Positions 36,632-46,976 are shown, numbered from the stretch's first letter. The stretch: 64,000 bases of DNA from Peptoniphilus sp. BV3C26 (GCF_000478985.1 NZ_AWXB01000018.1:1-64000); one strand, 5' to 3'. Made by a program: numbers and translations. Notes: generated by a model not told the origin, from the letters alone.

Positions 36632-36640
36632 GGTGAAGTC

Positions 36641-38362
36641 ATGAAAAAAGAGAAAGAACCAAACTTTTTTAAAGAAATGGATTCGTTTATTAAGCCATAC
36701 AAAAAAAGATATATTTTATCTGTTATGCTAAGTATGCTTTCTGTTCTATGCGAACTGTTATCCTATGCTTTTGTTGGAATTTTAGCGGGATATATCTTCA
36801 AAGGATTTCATGGAAACAACATGATATATGTCTTGATTTTCACTATAATCTGCAAAATATCAGGGGTGCTGCTTTCAAATATTTCAACACTTATATCTCA
36901 TAAAGCAGCATACTTAACGCTAAAGGACTTAAGATATGCAATTTGTGATAAATTTGTTAGATTGCCGATGGGATATTTTGATATGAATCCTAGTGGAACA
37001 TTAAAAACTATATTGGTAGACAGGGTGGAAGATATAGAAAAAACATTAGCACATCTACTTCCTGAGATGACTGCAAATCTATTGATACCTATTGCCATGA
37101 TTGTTTGGATACTTGCAGTTAATATTAAGCTTACCGGGATTATATTTCTTTGGGTTATATTTGGACTATCAATCGGAATGCTTATGATGATTGGATATAA
37201 GAAAAAATATGAGGGACAAGTACAGGCACAAAAGAATATGAATCAAGCGGTTATAGAGTATGTCAAGGGGATTGAGGTAATTAAAACTTTCAATATGGAA
37301 GATAGTTCCTATGCTAAATATAAAAATGCAGTCATACGCCATGCGGAGTATGCTATAAACTGGATGAAAAGCTCACAGATTTATGCGTCTCTTTCCTATA
37401 GCATAGCTCCTGTATCTATATTTCCAACAATTGTTGTGGGATTGATATTTTTTAATAATGGGTTTCTTACTGAGCAAAGTTTATTTTTGTTTATGATGAT
37501 TTCTCTTGGAATATTTAAACCGATTGTTAAAGCATCCGGTTATGTTGACCAATTGGCACAGATGGGAACTGTTACTAAGGAAATAAAAGGAATCTTAGAT
37601 TATCCGGAACTTAAGAAAAGTGAGAATTCTAATTTAAAAGAAAAAATGACATACGACATAGTGTTTGAAAATTTACAATTTTCTTATGATGGGACAAAAA
37701 ATGATGTTGATGATGTGAATTTAACCATTAAAGAAAAAACTATGACTGCAATTATTGGTACTTCAGGTTCAGGAAAATCAACTCTAATGAAACTTTTAGC
37801 CGGATTTTGGGATTTTGAGAAAGGAAAAATAAAAATAGGTGGTATAGAGGTAAAAGACCTTTCAATGAATGACCTGAATACTCTTATCTCCTATGTGGAT
37901 CAAAATACATTTTTATTTGATGATACTATTTTGGAAAATATTAGAATAGGTAAAAAAGATGCAACGAATGATGAGGTGATAGAAGCTGCTAAAAGAGCCG
38001 GTTGCCATGATTTTATTGTAACTTTGCCTGATGGATATGACACCATCGCAGGGGATAGGTTATCCGGCGGAGAAAAGCAAAGAATAGCTATTGCCAGAGC
38101 AATTCTAAAAAATGCTCCAATTATCATATTAGATGAAGCAACTGCAAGTACAGATATTGAAAATGAAGAAAAAATTCAAGGAGCGTTACTGGAATTTACC
38201 AAAGGAAAAACACTAATTGTTATTACACATAAAATTAAAACTGTCATAAATGCAGATAAGATCATATATATGGAAAATGGGAAAATCATTTGCGATGGAA
38301 AACATGAAGAACTTATTAAGTCGTGTTCTGCGTATAAGCATTTATATGAAATAGCAAATTGA
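36641..38362 (+). CDS. ABC half-transporter, permease-ATPase fusion (YbtP-like, cassette 4)
   Basis: The 573-residue protein has a membrane domain (20-310), Walker A GTSGSGKST (about 372), Q-loop YVDQNTFLFDD, signature LSGGEKQR (about 474) and Walker B IIILDEATAS. Just before the signature it lacks the short EGG-type insert seen in the other paralogues (GDRLSGG instead of GEGGxxLSGG). That loop contacts the partner site, so this pair may be tuned differently. It starts 9 bases after the S gene and ends 14 bases before its partner. Confidence 0.87.
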   Translation: MKKEKEPNFFKEMDSFIKPYKKRYILSVMLSMLSVLCELLSYAFVGILAGYIFKGFHGNNMIYVLIFTIICKISGVLLSNISTLISHKAAYLTLKDLRYAICDKFVRLPMGYFDMNPSGTLKTILVDRVEDIEKTLAHLLPEMTANLLIPIAMIVWILAVNIKLTGIIFLWVIFGLSIGMLMMIGYKKKYEGQVQAQKNMNQAVIEYVKGIEVIKTFNMEDSSYAKYKNAVIRHAEYAINWMKSSQIYASLSYSIAPVSIFPTIVVGLIFFNNGFLTEQSLFLFMMISLGIFKPIVKASGYVDQLAQMGTVTKEIKGILDYPELKKSENSNLKEKMTYDIVFENLQFSYDGTKNDVDDVNLTIKEKTMTAIIGTSGSGKSTLMKLLAGFWDFEKGKIKIGGIEVKDLSMNDLNTLISYVDQNTFLFDDTILENIRIGKKDATNDEVIEAAKRAGCHDFIVTLPDGYDTIAGDRLSGGEKQRIAIARAILKNAPIIILDEATASTDIENEEKIQGALLEFTKGKTLIVITHKIKTVINADKIIYMENGKIICDGKHEELIKSCSAYKHLYEIAN

Positions 38363-38376
38363 TTGGAGGTGAGAAT

Positions 38377-40108
38377 ATGTTTGAAGCTCTAAAAAGTGTA
38401 TGGAACTTTAGTGAGAAAGGGCAAGGCAGTTTAGTCAAAATTTTAATTCTATCATTTATAGAAGGCATATTCGTTATGCTGAAAATGATAGCAATAATTT
38501 TAGCGGTAAACGCCATGTTTAATAGCAATTTGATGGACAATTATATTTATAAGGTAATGATACTCGGAATTGTATGTATCATCGGCGTATTTGGTTTTGG
38601 TTATTTCACACAACTGGGTTCTGTATCCGTTGGATTTGAGATGGCGAAAGATAAAAGGTTATATTTTGGCTCATTATTTAAAAAACTCTATTTAGGGTTC
38701 TTTAGCAAAAATTCAGTAGGAAATATAAACTCAACACTGACTACATCTATTTCAACCGTAGAACAAGTTGCACCAATCATTTTAATTCATGTGATAGGTG
38801 GAATTTTATCTGCTATATCAATAGTTTTAGGATTTGCTTACTATGAATGGCAAGTTTCCGTTGTAATATTTGCAGGCATATTAACATATTTGTTTGTAGT
38901 TAATCATCAAATGAAAATTTCAAGAAGCGAAGCTCCCAAAAGACAATTAGCACAAACAAAATTAACGGAAAGTGCTATTGAATTTATACAGGGAATAAGC
39001 GTAATTAAGGCTTTTGGTATGGGAGAAAAAGATGAAAGAGTAAAAAAAAGATATAGATGGTAGTTGTGTTAATAATATAAATTTATCCGAAAAATCTATT
39101 CCCTCAAGCATAGGTGCCGGTCTTACGATACAGCTGTTTGAAATTATGATTATTAGCTATGCGTTTTTTATGTGGAATAGTGGAGAAATTTCTCCTCAAA
39201 AAGCCATTAATTTATTGATTATGAGCTTTGTAATATTCCAGTCTGTAAGTCAAGCAGGTTCTATTCTTTCTATGATTGGGCTTTTAGATAGTTCACTAAA
39301 GGATATAAGCAGCATGGAAAATGCTAAAGAAATAAAGGTATTATCACCTATTCAAAATATAAAATCCAATGAAATAGAATTTAAAAATGTGAGTTTTTCT
39401 TACGGAAAAGGAGAAGTTTTAAAGGGAATATCAGTAGCTCTTAAACCGAACACACTTACAGCGATTATCGGACCTTCAGGTTCAGGAAAAACAACGTTTT
39501 GCAAGCTTATACCGAGATTTTATGATGTAAGCGAAGGAGAAATTCTGATTGGTGGAGCAAAAATAACAAATATCTCCACCGAAGAATTGATGAAAAATAT
39601 AAGTATGGTATTTCAAAATGTGTATTTGTTTGAAGATACAATTATGAATAATATTCGTTTGGCAAAGCCAAATGCCAGTGATGAGGATATTATATCCGCT
39701 GCAAAAAAAGCACGCTGTCATGACTTTATAAAAAGCTTGCAAAAAGGATACGAAACTAAAATTGGCGAAGCGGGTAGCACTTTATCCGGCGGAGAAAAAC
39801 AAAGAATAGCGATAGCTAGAGCAATACTCAAAGATGCTCCCATTGTGATTTTAGATGAATTTACCAGTGCTTTAGATGTAGAAAATGAACGCCATATTTT
39901 GCAAGCCATCGATAATTTAGTACAGAATAAAACAGTTATTATGATTGCACACAGGTTAGAAACTGTTATGAAAGCAGACAACATCATTGTTTTAGATAAA
40001 GGGAAAATAGCACAAGAAGGAACGCATAATGAGCTTATAACTCAAGATGGGATATATAAATCATTCATTTCAATAAGAGAGCGAGCAAATAAATGGAGTT
40101 TTAAGTAA
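38377..40108 (+). pseudogene. ABC half-transporter (YbtQ-like, cassette 4), split by A8 frameshift
   Basis: ATG 38377 follows GGAGGTGAG. The first frame (to 39063) covers four membrane helices and ends with garbage after KDERVKK. The second continues GSCVNNINLSEKSIPSSIG with the last helices and a complete ATPase: GPSGSGKTT, MVFQNVYLFED, LSGGEKQR, IVILDEFTSA. Removing one A from the A8 run at 39042-39049 rejoins about 577 residues. The rest is intact, so a sequencing error, polymerase slippage or a fresh mutation are all possible. Walker B ends DEFT rather than DEAT. Confidence 0.85.
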
Positions 40109-40148
40109 ATACATCTATTTTGATGAATTGCAAATAATATTGCAACAC

Positions 40149-41020
40149 TTAAATCAAACTAAGTTCGTGCATAAATAAATCAAATGGAGTTTGATATTCT
40201 AGACACTTTCTATGTCTGGTATTAAGCTCCATTAAGTTTTTAATCAGCTCATTAATAGATATTTTAGATAAATCTGTCTTCTTAGGATAATACTCTCTTA
40301 ACAAACCATTAGAATTTTCGTTACTGCCCCTTTGCCATGCTGAATATGCATCAGCAAAATAAAAATTTATCCCTCGTTTTTCAACATCTTCATAACAAGC
40401 AAATTCCTTACCTCTATCAGATGTGAAAGTCTTTAAAGCTTCTAATGGTAAGGATTTAATTAGCTTGTCAATTGCTTTTAGCATAGAGTTTTTACTTCGA
40501 TCTATCATAGGTAAGGCTATGTAAAATCTAGTTTTTCTTTCTACAAATGTTGCTAGGCAGCCTTTACTTTTACCTCTGGATGAGACAACTGTATCTAGTT
40601 CCCAGTTACCAAAAGTATTCCTTTTTTTTAACTTCTTTAGGTCTTTTATTTATTGATTTACCAATGTTAAATCTGCCTCTTGTTTCTTTGGGTTTTCTTG
40701 ATTTTCCTTTTCTTCTTAGCTTGGAAATATAAAAGTCTATAATTCCTGAATATATCCAATTATATATTGTTTTGAAGCATACTATATCTTTACATGCAGT
40801 ATTTGCTATTTGCTCAGGAGACCACTTCTTATGAAGTTTTTCAGAAATGGATTTAGTGATATTGTCATCAGTTTTTGGTTTTCTGCCTTTAGATGATGAT
40901 TTTTTAATCTTATCTTTTTGGGCATAGATAGCTTCATACTCGTTATCACATCTTTTTAATTCTCTAGATATTGTGGGGTGATGAAAACCTAAAATTTTTG
41001 CTATTCTTCTATCGGAAAAT
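40149..41020 (-). pseudogene. IS30-family transposase, frameshifted and 5'-truncated
   Basis: Minus-strand frames give HPTISRELKRCDNEY, WSPEQIAN, TIYNWIYSGIIDFYI, GNWELDTVV with the first catalytic Asp, TSDRGKEFACYE with the second, and NSNGLLREYYPKKTDLS with the Glu. The frame breaks in an A8 run (T8 at 40622-40629 on the plus strand); deleting one A restores KEVKKRNTFGNWELD. The N-terminal start is missing near 41020. It lies directly after cassette 4 in opposite orientation. Confidence 0.75.
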
Positions 41021-41097
41021 TAATGATGGGATATTGGCTAATATAATAAAAAATTGTAGGAGAAATTATAAATATTAGTGTTTACGATTGAATAGTA

Positions 41098-41229
41098 TTT
41101 GAAATAAAAGACATCTCTTACATAAGAGAAGAAGACGAGTACGAGAACTTTAGAATTTTACTAATGGCAAATGTTAGAATGACCAAAAATCCTATGAAAC
41201 TTGACCTGACGACAGGAGATGCAATTTAA
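41098..41229 (+). pseudogene. AbiEii-type nucleotidyltransferase, C-terminal-side fragment
   Basis: The frame FEIKDISYIREEDEYENFRI then MKLDLTTGDAI matches the core of AbiEii toxins (usual DITTGD-ITP). It stops at once after GDAI. It is the same gene family as the piece at 8328, and the same 80-base terminator repeat follows both. Confidence 0.6.
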
Positions 41230-41302
41230 CAGACGCTGTCTGGCAAATTGTAGACAAGAAAAATTAAGTAAAAGAGAAGTAGAATTATTCTACTCTTTTT
41301 TT
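41224..41302 (+). repeat. Repeat with terminator, copy B
   Basis: Second copy of 9176-9257. It encodes NLTDAVWQIVDKKN in one frame and ends in the hairpin AGTAGAA...TTCTACT (41278-41294) with T7. It shows that the two AbiEii-related loci come from related elements. Confidence 0.55.
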
Positions 41303-41344
41303 GCTTACATTTAGAATATTTAAAACTAAATAAATTGCATGTAA

Positions 41345-41560
41345 ATTGCTTAGCCTAGTACATAAGACAAAAGCTTTATAGAAATAAGACAGAGAGATTT
41401 TGTTAAAACATTTGGACGATTAAAAACAAATATTGATAGCTAAGAAAATGACAAAAATATTAGTATCTGGTCTTCTAAACTCTTAAAATCAAAAGAACAA
41501 GTAAAGAGTCAAGATAAGGATGGAAAAAACATATTAGGGCAAATAAAGACTCTATAATAT
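41345..41560 (+). repeat. Degenerate copy of the 46548 ORF sequence, left of the protease
   Basis: This segment aligns with 46553-46790, including GAGATTTTGTTAAAA, AAAGAACAAGTAAAGAGTCA and ATATTAGGGCAAATAAA. It has stops and deletions here. The protease gene lies between the two copies, about 5.2 kb apart. Confidence 0.6.
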
Positions 41561-41733
41561 CTGTTGGGGGAGTAACTCTCTAATAGATATTTTTATGGAA
41601 AAAAAATTGATAACCTTTTATTATATATAATAAAGCATTAGCTTTAACTCTGTTCAGGTTTTATGAATTAGATTATTGATAAGTAAGGTGAAAAGGACTT
41701 GGGAATTAAAAATTTCCGACAAGATTAATACAA

Positions 41734-41763
41734 TTGACAATCCCTATCAATTAACAATATAAT
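41734..41763 (+). promoter_or_regulatory. Promoter of the secreted protease gene
   Basis: TTGACA (41734-41739), 18 bases, TATAAT (41758-41763), 35 bases before the start codon. The -35 begins a near-palindrome TTGACA-ATCCC-TATCAA, similar in form to the TGATA-N5-TATCA operators of cassettes 3 and 5. That similarity may be chance. Confidence 0.65.
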
Positions 41764-41798
41764 TATAATTAACCAAGGATTAAAAAAAGGAGGAATAA

Positions 41799-44700
41799 AT
41801 GAAAGGAAATTTTAAAAGAATGTTTGCGCTCTTGATAGCGTTAATTATAAGTATATCTTCTCTGGGAAGTGGTACTTATGCAGAGAGTATGTATTTTCGA
41901 GATGAAAACCAAGACGAAATCTATAATCTAAACAAAAATATAACTGAACCAGTCTTAAACCCCGAATACACATACTACATCAATCACAAGGACGAATTTA
42001 TTTACGGATATATCCCAGAAAAATACATAAATGTAAGGGAGAAAAGCAGTCTTAGAATTAGAAAGAGAAGGTCTTTAGATCAATTAGGGGAAGCAGGGTT
42101 TCCCAAAAAATATGATTCAAGAGAAAGAAATATTATAAGCCCTGTAAAAAATCAGTACATGGCTGGAGTTTGTTGGGCCTTCTCATCTCTTTCTACTATT
42201 GAAACTCTTTTGCTAAAAGAAGGCAAGGGAGAAATTGATTTTTCTGAAGGCCACATGGCATACAATGCATCTAAGGATGTGGACTTGGAAAGGGGAGGCA
42301 ACAATCTGGTTGCAATGAGATATTTTTCAAGACTAGCAGGGCCTGTCCAAGAAAAAAATGCTAAAGAATACGAAATCGTAGAGAACAATCCAAGAGCAGG
42401 TAGCGGAACTTTTGACAATAGGGCAGTAAATCTCATGGATGATGCCGACAAACAATTGCACGAATTTTATGTGCCAGACATGATAGAGCTAGATTGCAAC
42501 GTGGATAATATAAAAAAATGTGTCATGGAATACGGCTCTGTTGCGAGTGGCTATTATAATGATGACGGTTTTATTGATGCTTATGGATATGAAAAGACTA
42601 ACCCTAACGACAAGTATCACAGAGTCAAAATACAAGATTTTGGCAATTTAGGCAAGAGGGCTATAGTCAACCACCAAGTCACAATAGTGGGTTGGGATGA
42701 TGAAATGAAAATCATCAACAAGAAAAATGAAGAAGCTACGGGAGCTTTTTTAGTAAAAAATTCTTGGGGTAAGAAAAAAATCGGAGAAAAAGAAGATGGA
42801 TTTATGTGGATATCCTATGACTCCTTTACTAAAGGGAAAAGAGATCCCCTATTCATCTTTCCAAGAATAGAAGATGCTAAAGATAAGTCTACCCACATCT
42901 ATACCTACTCTGACTACAAGGGCAACAGAACTGAAATTGGAAATGGAACCAATGCCAACGGAGCGATAAACATCTACAAAAGACAGACCAAAGAGCCTGA
43001 AAAGCTAACCGATGTGAGGTTTTATAATAGCTCTAATACTCCAGTATGGTATGAGATATATATGACAGAAGATAGTGACAATTTTAAAACTCAAGAGAGA
43101 ACTTTCAACTATCAGGGAGGAGAAGTTAAAAAGCTCATCATTAAAGACAATTCAAATTGGAAAAAAATAGCAAGTGGAAACTTGAGCCACGCTGGATTTT
43201 ATACCATAAAAGTAAATGACGACATAAGCCTATCTAAGGACAAGTTTGCCCTAAAATTCAGAAGCAACGCAGAGACTATTTCTTGTTACGACTACCAAAA
43301 CGAGCAAGATGTGTCCTTCCTTTATAATGGACCAGAAAGCGAATCATATTACAACATAGACAAAAACTTCACTCTAGGCGCTTTGACAAAAGAAATAGAC
43401 ATGCCAGCGGTGCAAGTATCTGTCTTAGACAAGTTTGAAAAAGCAAAAGAAAATTATAAGCTTGAAGAAATAAAGCCAATTAAGGTGGAAATAAAAAACA
43501 TAGGAAGCACAGACATAAGCAAGCTAAACATCAGCCTGGAAGGTGAAGATAAGGCATCTTTTGACATAGTTGAAGGCGAGTGTGCAGATGCCAATCTCAT
43601 AAAGGGTTCAAGCTTAGAACTCAAGATAAAACCAAAAGAAGGACTAAAAGCAAAAAGCCAAGTGGGCGAAGTTTATGAAGCTTATCTGAGTATTTCGGCA
43701 GATAATTTAAAGCCGGTAAAATCTGACAGCTTTAAATTCCAAGTAGAAAAAGATATAGAAGTAAATAAAGAGATTGTTGAATTTGGAGATGAGGATTTAA
43801 AAGAATTTATTTTAGACCTTTTAAAAAACAAGAATCATTCCACAAGAAGGGGTAGAGGTCCGTTAAAACCTGATATAGTTTTAGATAACCCCAACTATGA
43901 AAAGGATAAAGATATCGAAGACCTATATGACTTTGAAATGAAAATGTTCAAGAAATTCACTTATAGGAGAAAAGGTCTAAAAGACACTAAAGGTTTAGAA
44001 AAAATGACTAATCTCACAGAGCTAGCCTTGCAAGAAAACAAAATAGAAAGTTTGGATTTCTTAAAAGACTTTAAAAATTTGAAAATTTTAAAAGTTAATT
44101 CTAATGAAATAGAAGATATAACCCCACTAAAAAACTTAGTAGGATTAAAAACTTTATATATCGATGGAAATAAAATAAAAGACTTTTCACCTATAAAAGA
44201 CTTGACATTTTCACAATATAAATTCTCCTTTGGCAAGCAAAATATCGACATCAAACTAAAAGGAAATGCCTTTAGCCTAAACTTAATTGACAAAGAAGGC
44301 AGAAGCTATAATCTGGAAGAGGCAAGACTCGGCTCTAGCTTAAACGGAGATTATCAAAATATAATAGAAAAAGGCGACAATGGCATCTACAAATTCATAC
44401 AAAAGCCAGAAGATACTGTACTAAACATAGGAAAAGCTAATGATACAGGAACTCCAATATGGATAATAAACATAGATGCATCTGCTCTTCCAAAGCATGA
44501 AGACGAAAAGCCAAACCCAAATGAAGGCGGAGACAATGAAGAAGAAAAGCCGACTCCACCAAGCCAAAGAACAAGGGTAGATTTTGAAATAGACGACACG
44601 CTAAAAAATATATCTGTCCTCAAAGAAGCCCTTTTGAAAATTTTAAAATCTGGAGAAAAAGACTTTGAGTCTAAGGACGGATACGGAGGAGAAATTTCTG

Positions 44701-46487
44701 CTACGCTTTCTAAAACTTACCAAAAGCCCCAAGCAGAAAATGAAATTTTCGAAGACGAAATGGCTCTATTTACTAATCTAAGCATCACAAAAAACATGTA
44801 CTTGGTGAGCTTAAAAGGACTTGAAAAGGCAACGAACTTAGAGAGCTTGACTCTTTTTGAAAACTCAATAAGAGATCTAAGTCCTATCAAGACTCTAAAA
44901 AACTTGAAGACTATAAACATGGACTCAAATTATATAGAAGATATAAGTGCTTTAGAAAATCTATCCAGTCTGCAATCCATAAGTTTTATAAGCAACGAGA
45001 TTAAAGACATGACTTCCTTGCAAAACCTGAAAAATTTGAAGCTTATTAATCTTGGCAAAAACAAGATTCAAGATTTGAGTCCCTTGAAAAATTTAGGCAA
45101 GTTAGAGAATTTGAGCCTATACGACAATGAAATAGAAGACATAAGCACTTTGAAAAATTTGCCGGGTATCACATATCTGAGATTGGAAAACAACAACATA
45201 AAAGATGTTTCGGCCCTTGAAGGAAACAAAGTCTTTGCAAACTTTTCCTTTGCAAATAATAGAATTTGTGACTTCTCACCCTTGAAAAATAGAATCAGAG
45301 GCTATACCTATGCCAGGGCCACAAACGATCAAAGAATAGAGCTCACCCCAGAAAAAAATCCCTTTACTCTAGTTTTAAAAGACTGCAGCGGCAAGAGCTA
45401 TAACTTGGAAGCAGATTTCATAGAAAAAGTAGGAGAAAACACGTACAAGTACAAGGCTCAAACTAAAAACACAATAGGAGTAAAGGATGATTTTTATAGC
45501 AATATAGCAGGAAAATATGCCTGGATTGTGACAATTAATCCTGTAAAGTTAATACAAGCTGACAAGGAAAAACTTGAAAAGGCAATAAAAGATGGCGAAA
45601 ATAAAATAAATCAACTGCAAAAATTGCTGCCAGAAGAAAAGAAAGACTTTATAGAAAAGATTAAAAAAGCCCAAGATCCAGCTCAAATTGAAAAAATAAA
45701 TAAAGAAGCTGCTGACCTTGATAAGACTAGAAAAGAAGAAGCGGCAGCTGATGATGAAAGAAAAGCAATAGAAGTTAAAAAATTAGCAGATGCTAAAAAA
45801 GAAGCAAAATCTAAACTTGCTGCACTTGATAACTTAACTGAAGAAGAAAAAGCTGATATTCTTAAGAAAATAGATGGAGCTACTTCAAAAGCAAATGTAA
45901 TTGATATAATTACAGAAGCAGAAAAAGAAAATAACAATAAAGCCCCAGAAGAAACTGGAAGAGACCAATATCCATGGGGGCCAACATATAATTACAACCC
46001 ATTCTGGTCACTACAATTTTATTCACCAGTAATAACTGAAAGCAAGCCAGCTACCGAAACAAAAGTTTCGGTAGAAATAAAGATGGATTCTAAACTTGTT
46101 ATCGGTTCAAAGACTCTTGTAGTTACAGTAAATGGTGTTCAAAAAGAAGTGGCAATGGATGTAGAACCATTTATTTCAAACAATAGAACCATGCTACCTA
46201 TTAGATTTGTAGCAGAAGCATTAGGATTTAAGGTAGAATGGGATGATCCAACTAGAACAGTAATCTTAACAGATAAAGACACAGTAGTTAAAATACCAGT
46301 GGATACAAATCAAATAATCGTAAATGGTAAAGTATTTGAAAGTGATGTAAAACCAATTCTTAAGAGCAATAGAACAATGCTTCCAATCGCAAACGTTGCA
46401 AGAGCATTAGGACTAGTAGATGGCAAAGACATCGTCTGGGACGGAACTACAAAAGAAGTAATAATTAAAAGAAATATTGCAAAATAA
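41799..46487 (+). CDS. Secreted papain-like (C1A) protease with leucine-rich repeats and Cu-amine-oxidase-like domain
   Basis: The 1562-residue protein starts at ATG 41799 behind AAAGGAGG and has a signal peptide (residues 1-28, cut near TYAES). The protease domain spans about 100-360 with all catalytic groups: AGVCWAFSS (Cys about 125), NHQVTIVGWDD (His about 292) and LVKNSWG (Asn about 320). A lectin-like and CARDB-like beta region follows. Two leucine-rich repeat blocks (about 730-810 and 1000-1150) are separated by a charged Pro-rich linker. There is a Lys/Glu-rich helical spacer (1260-1400) and finally a copper-amine-oxidase N-terminal-like domain (NNRTMLPIRFVAEALGF, NRTMLPIANVARALG). 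Such C-terminal domains probably hold the enzyme at the cell wall. It would act on host or neighbour proteins, a possible virulence or nutrient role. Confidence 0.9.
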   Translation: MKGNFKRMFALLIALIISISSLGSGTYAESMYFRDENQDEIYNLNKNITEPVLNPEYTYYINHKDEFIYGYIPEKYINVREKSSLRIRKRRSLDQLGEAGFPKKYDSRERNIISPVKNQYMAGVCWAFSSLSTIETLLLKEGKGEIDFSEGHMAYNASKDVDLERGGNNLVAMRYFSRLAGPVQEKNAKEYEIVENNPRAGSGTFDNRAVNLMDDADKQLHEFYVPDMIELDCNVDNIKKCVMEYGSVASGYYNDDGFIDAYGYEKTNPNDKYHRVKIQDFGNLGKRAIVNHQVTIVGWDDEMKIINKKNEEATGAFLVKNSWGKKKIGEKEDGFMWISYDSFTKGKRDPLFIFPRIEDAKDKSTHIYTYSDYKGNRTEIGNGTNANGAINIYKRQTKEPEKLTDVRFYNSSNTPVWYEIYMTEDSDNFKTQERTFNYQGGEVKKLIIKDNSNWKKIASGNLSHAGFYTIKVNDDISLSKDKFALKFRSNAETISCYDYQNEQDVSFLYNGPESESYYNIDKNFTLGALTKEIDMPAVQVSVLDKFEKAKENYKLEEIKPIKVEIKNIGSTDISKLNISLEGEDKASFDIVEGECADANLIKGSSLELKIKPKEGLKAKSQVGEVYEAYLSISADNLKPVKSDSFKFQVEKDIEVNKEIVEFGDEDLKEFILDLLKNKNHSTRRGRGPLKPDIVLDNPNYEKDKDIEDLYDFEMKMFKKFTYRRKGLKDTKGLEKMTNLTELALQENKIESLDFLKDFKNLKILKVNSNEIEDITPLKNLVGLKTLYIDGNKIKDFSPIKDLTFSQYKFSFGKQNIDIKLKGNAFSLNLIDKEGRSYNLEEARLGSSLNGDYQNIIEKGDNGIYKFIQKPEDTVLNIGKANDTGTPIWIINIDASALPKHEDEKPNPNEGGDNEEEKPTPPSQRTRVDFEIDDTLKNISVLKEALLKILKSGEKDFESKDGYGGEISATLSKTYQKPQAENEIFEDEMALFTNLSITKNMYLVSLKGLEKATNLESLTLFENSIRDLSPIKTLKNLKTINMDSNYIEDISALENLSSLQSISFISNEIKDMTSLQNLKNLKLINLGKNKIQDLSPLKNLGKLENLSLYDNEIEDISTLKNLPGITYLRLENNNIKDVSALEGNKVFANFSFANNRICDFSPLKNRIRGYTYARATNDQRIELTPEKNPFTLVLKDCSGKSYNLEADFIEKVGENTYKYKAQTKNTIGVKDDFYSNIAGKYAWIVTINPVKLIQADKEKLEKAIKDGENKINQLQKLLPEEKKDFIEKIKKAQDPAQIEKINKEAADLDKTRKEEAAADDERKAIEVKKLADAKKEAKSKLAALDNLTEEEKADILKKIDGATSKANVIDIITEAEKENNNKAPEETGRDQYPWGPTYNYNPFWSLQFYSPVITESKPATETKVSVEIKMDSKLVIGSKTLVVTVNGVQKEVAMDVEPFISNNRTMLPIRFVAEALGFKVEWDDPTRTVILTDKDTVVKIPVDTNQIIVNGKVFESDVKPILKSNRTMLPIANVARALGLVDGKDIVWDGTTKEVIIKRNIAK

Positions 46488-46500
46488 TCCATTTCTATTT

Positions 46501-46526
46501 AAAAAGGGCACTTAGGTGCCCTTTTT
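46501..46526 (+). terminator. Strong intrinsic terminator after the protease
   Basis: AAAAAGGGCAC, loop TTAG, GTGCCCTTTTT. It is a perfect 11-bp stem, usable in both directions, 13 bases after the stop codon. Confidence 0.9.
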
Positions 46527-46547
46527 CTACTTTATAAGATAAATTTT

Positions 46548-46766
46548 ATGCTAATTGTCCACCTTGTTGACAAGACAAAAGATTTGGAGAACCTAAAACA
46601 AGGAGATTTTGTTAAAATATTTGGACAAGTAAAAACAAGGATTGATAACAACGGGAAAGAGCATAAAAATGTTCGTATTTTGTCCTCTAAGCTCTTAAAA
46701 GTAAAAGAACAAGTAAAGAGTCAAGACAAGGATAAAAAGTCCATATTAGGGCAAATAAAAGGATAA
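46548..46766 (+). pseudogene. 72-residue OB-fold-like fragment from a mobile element
   Basis: The frame MLIVHLVDKTKDLENLKQGD continues FVKIFGQVKTRIDNNG and ends DKDKKSILGQIKG. The middle looks like an OB-fold nucleic-acid-binding strand set, as in element-borne replication or relaxase proteins. A decayed copy is at 41345. It lacks its own ribosome site, and its last 31 bases are repeated in tandem (46732-46790). It is best read as the tail of a lost gene. Confidence 0.45.
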
Positions 46767-46862
46767 AAAGTCCATATTAGGGCAAATAAAAAGCTTTAAG
46801 ACAGACTATAAAGCTAAGTCAAATAAGAAAGACCATAGCAAAGGTGCAGAGAGATAGATATC

Positions 46863-46890
46863 GGCATTCTTCGGACTGCCTTTATTTTTT
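46863..46890. terminator. UUCG hairpin terminator
   Basis: GGCATTC-TTCG-GACTGCC with one mismatch, then TTTATTTTTTT. A perfect version occurs at 51703. The two frame the AraC-ABC cassette 5. Confidence 0.6.
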
Positions 46891-46976
46891 TGCTCATTTT
46901 TCAAATCAAATTTATTCAGACTATATATGCATATCCACTTAAACTCATACAAAAACAAGGCTTGTAAAAATTTATT

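Noticed and set aside
46548-46766. Intact small single-strand-binding protein gene
   Set aside because: The OB-like frame has no ribosome site, is only 72 residues, and has a decayed copy at 41345; a fragment is the better reading.
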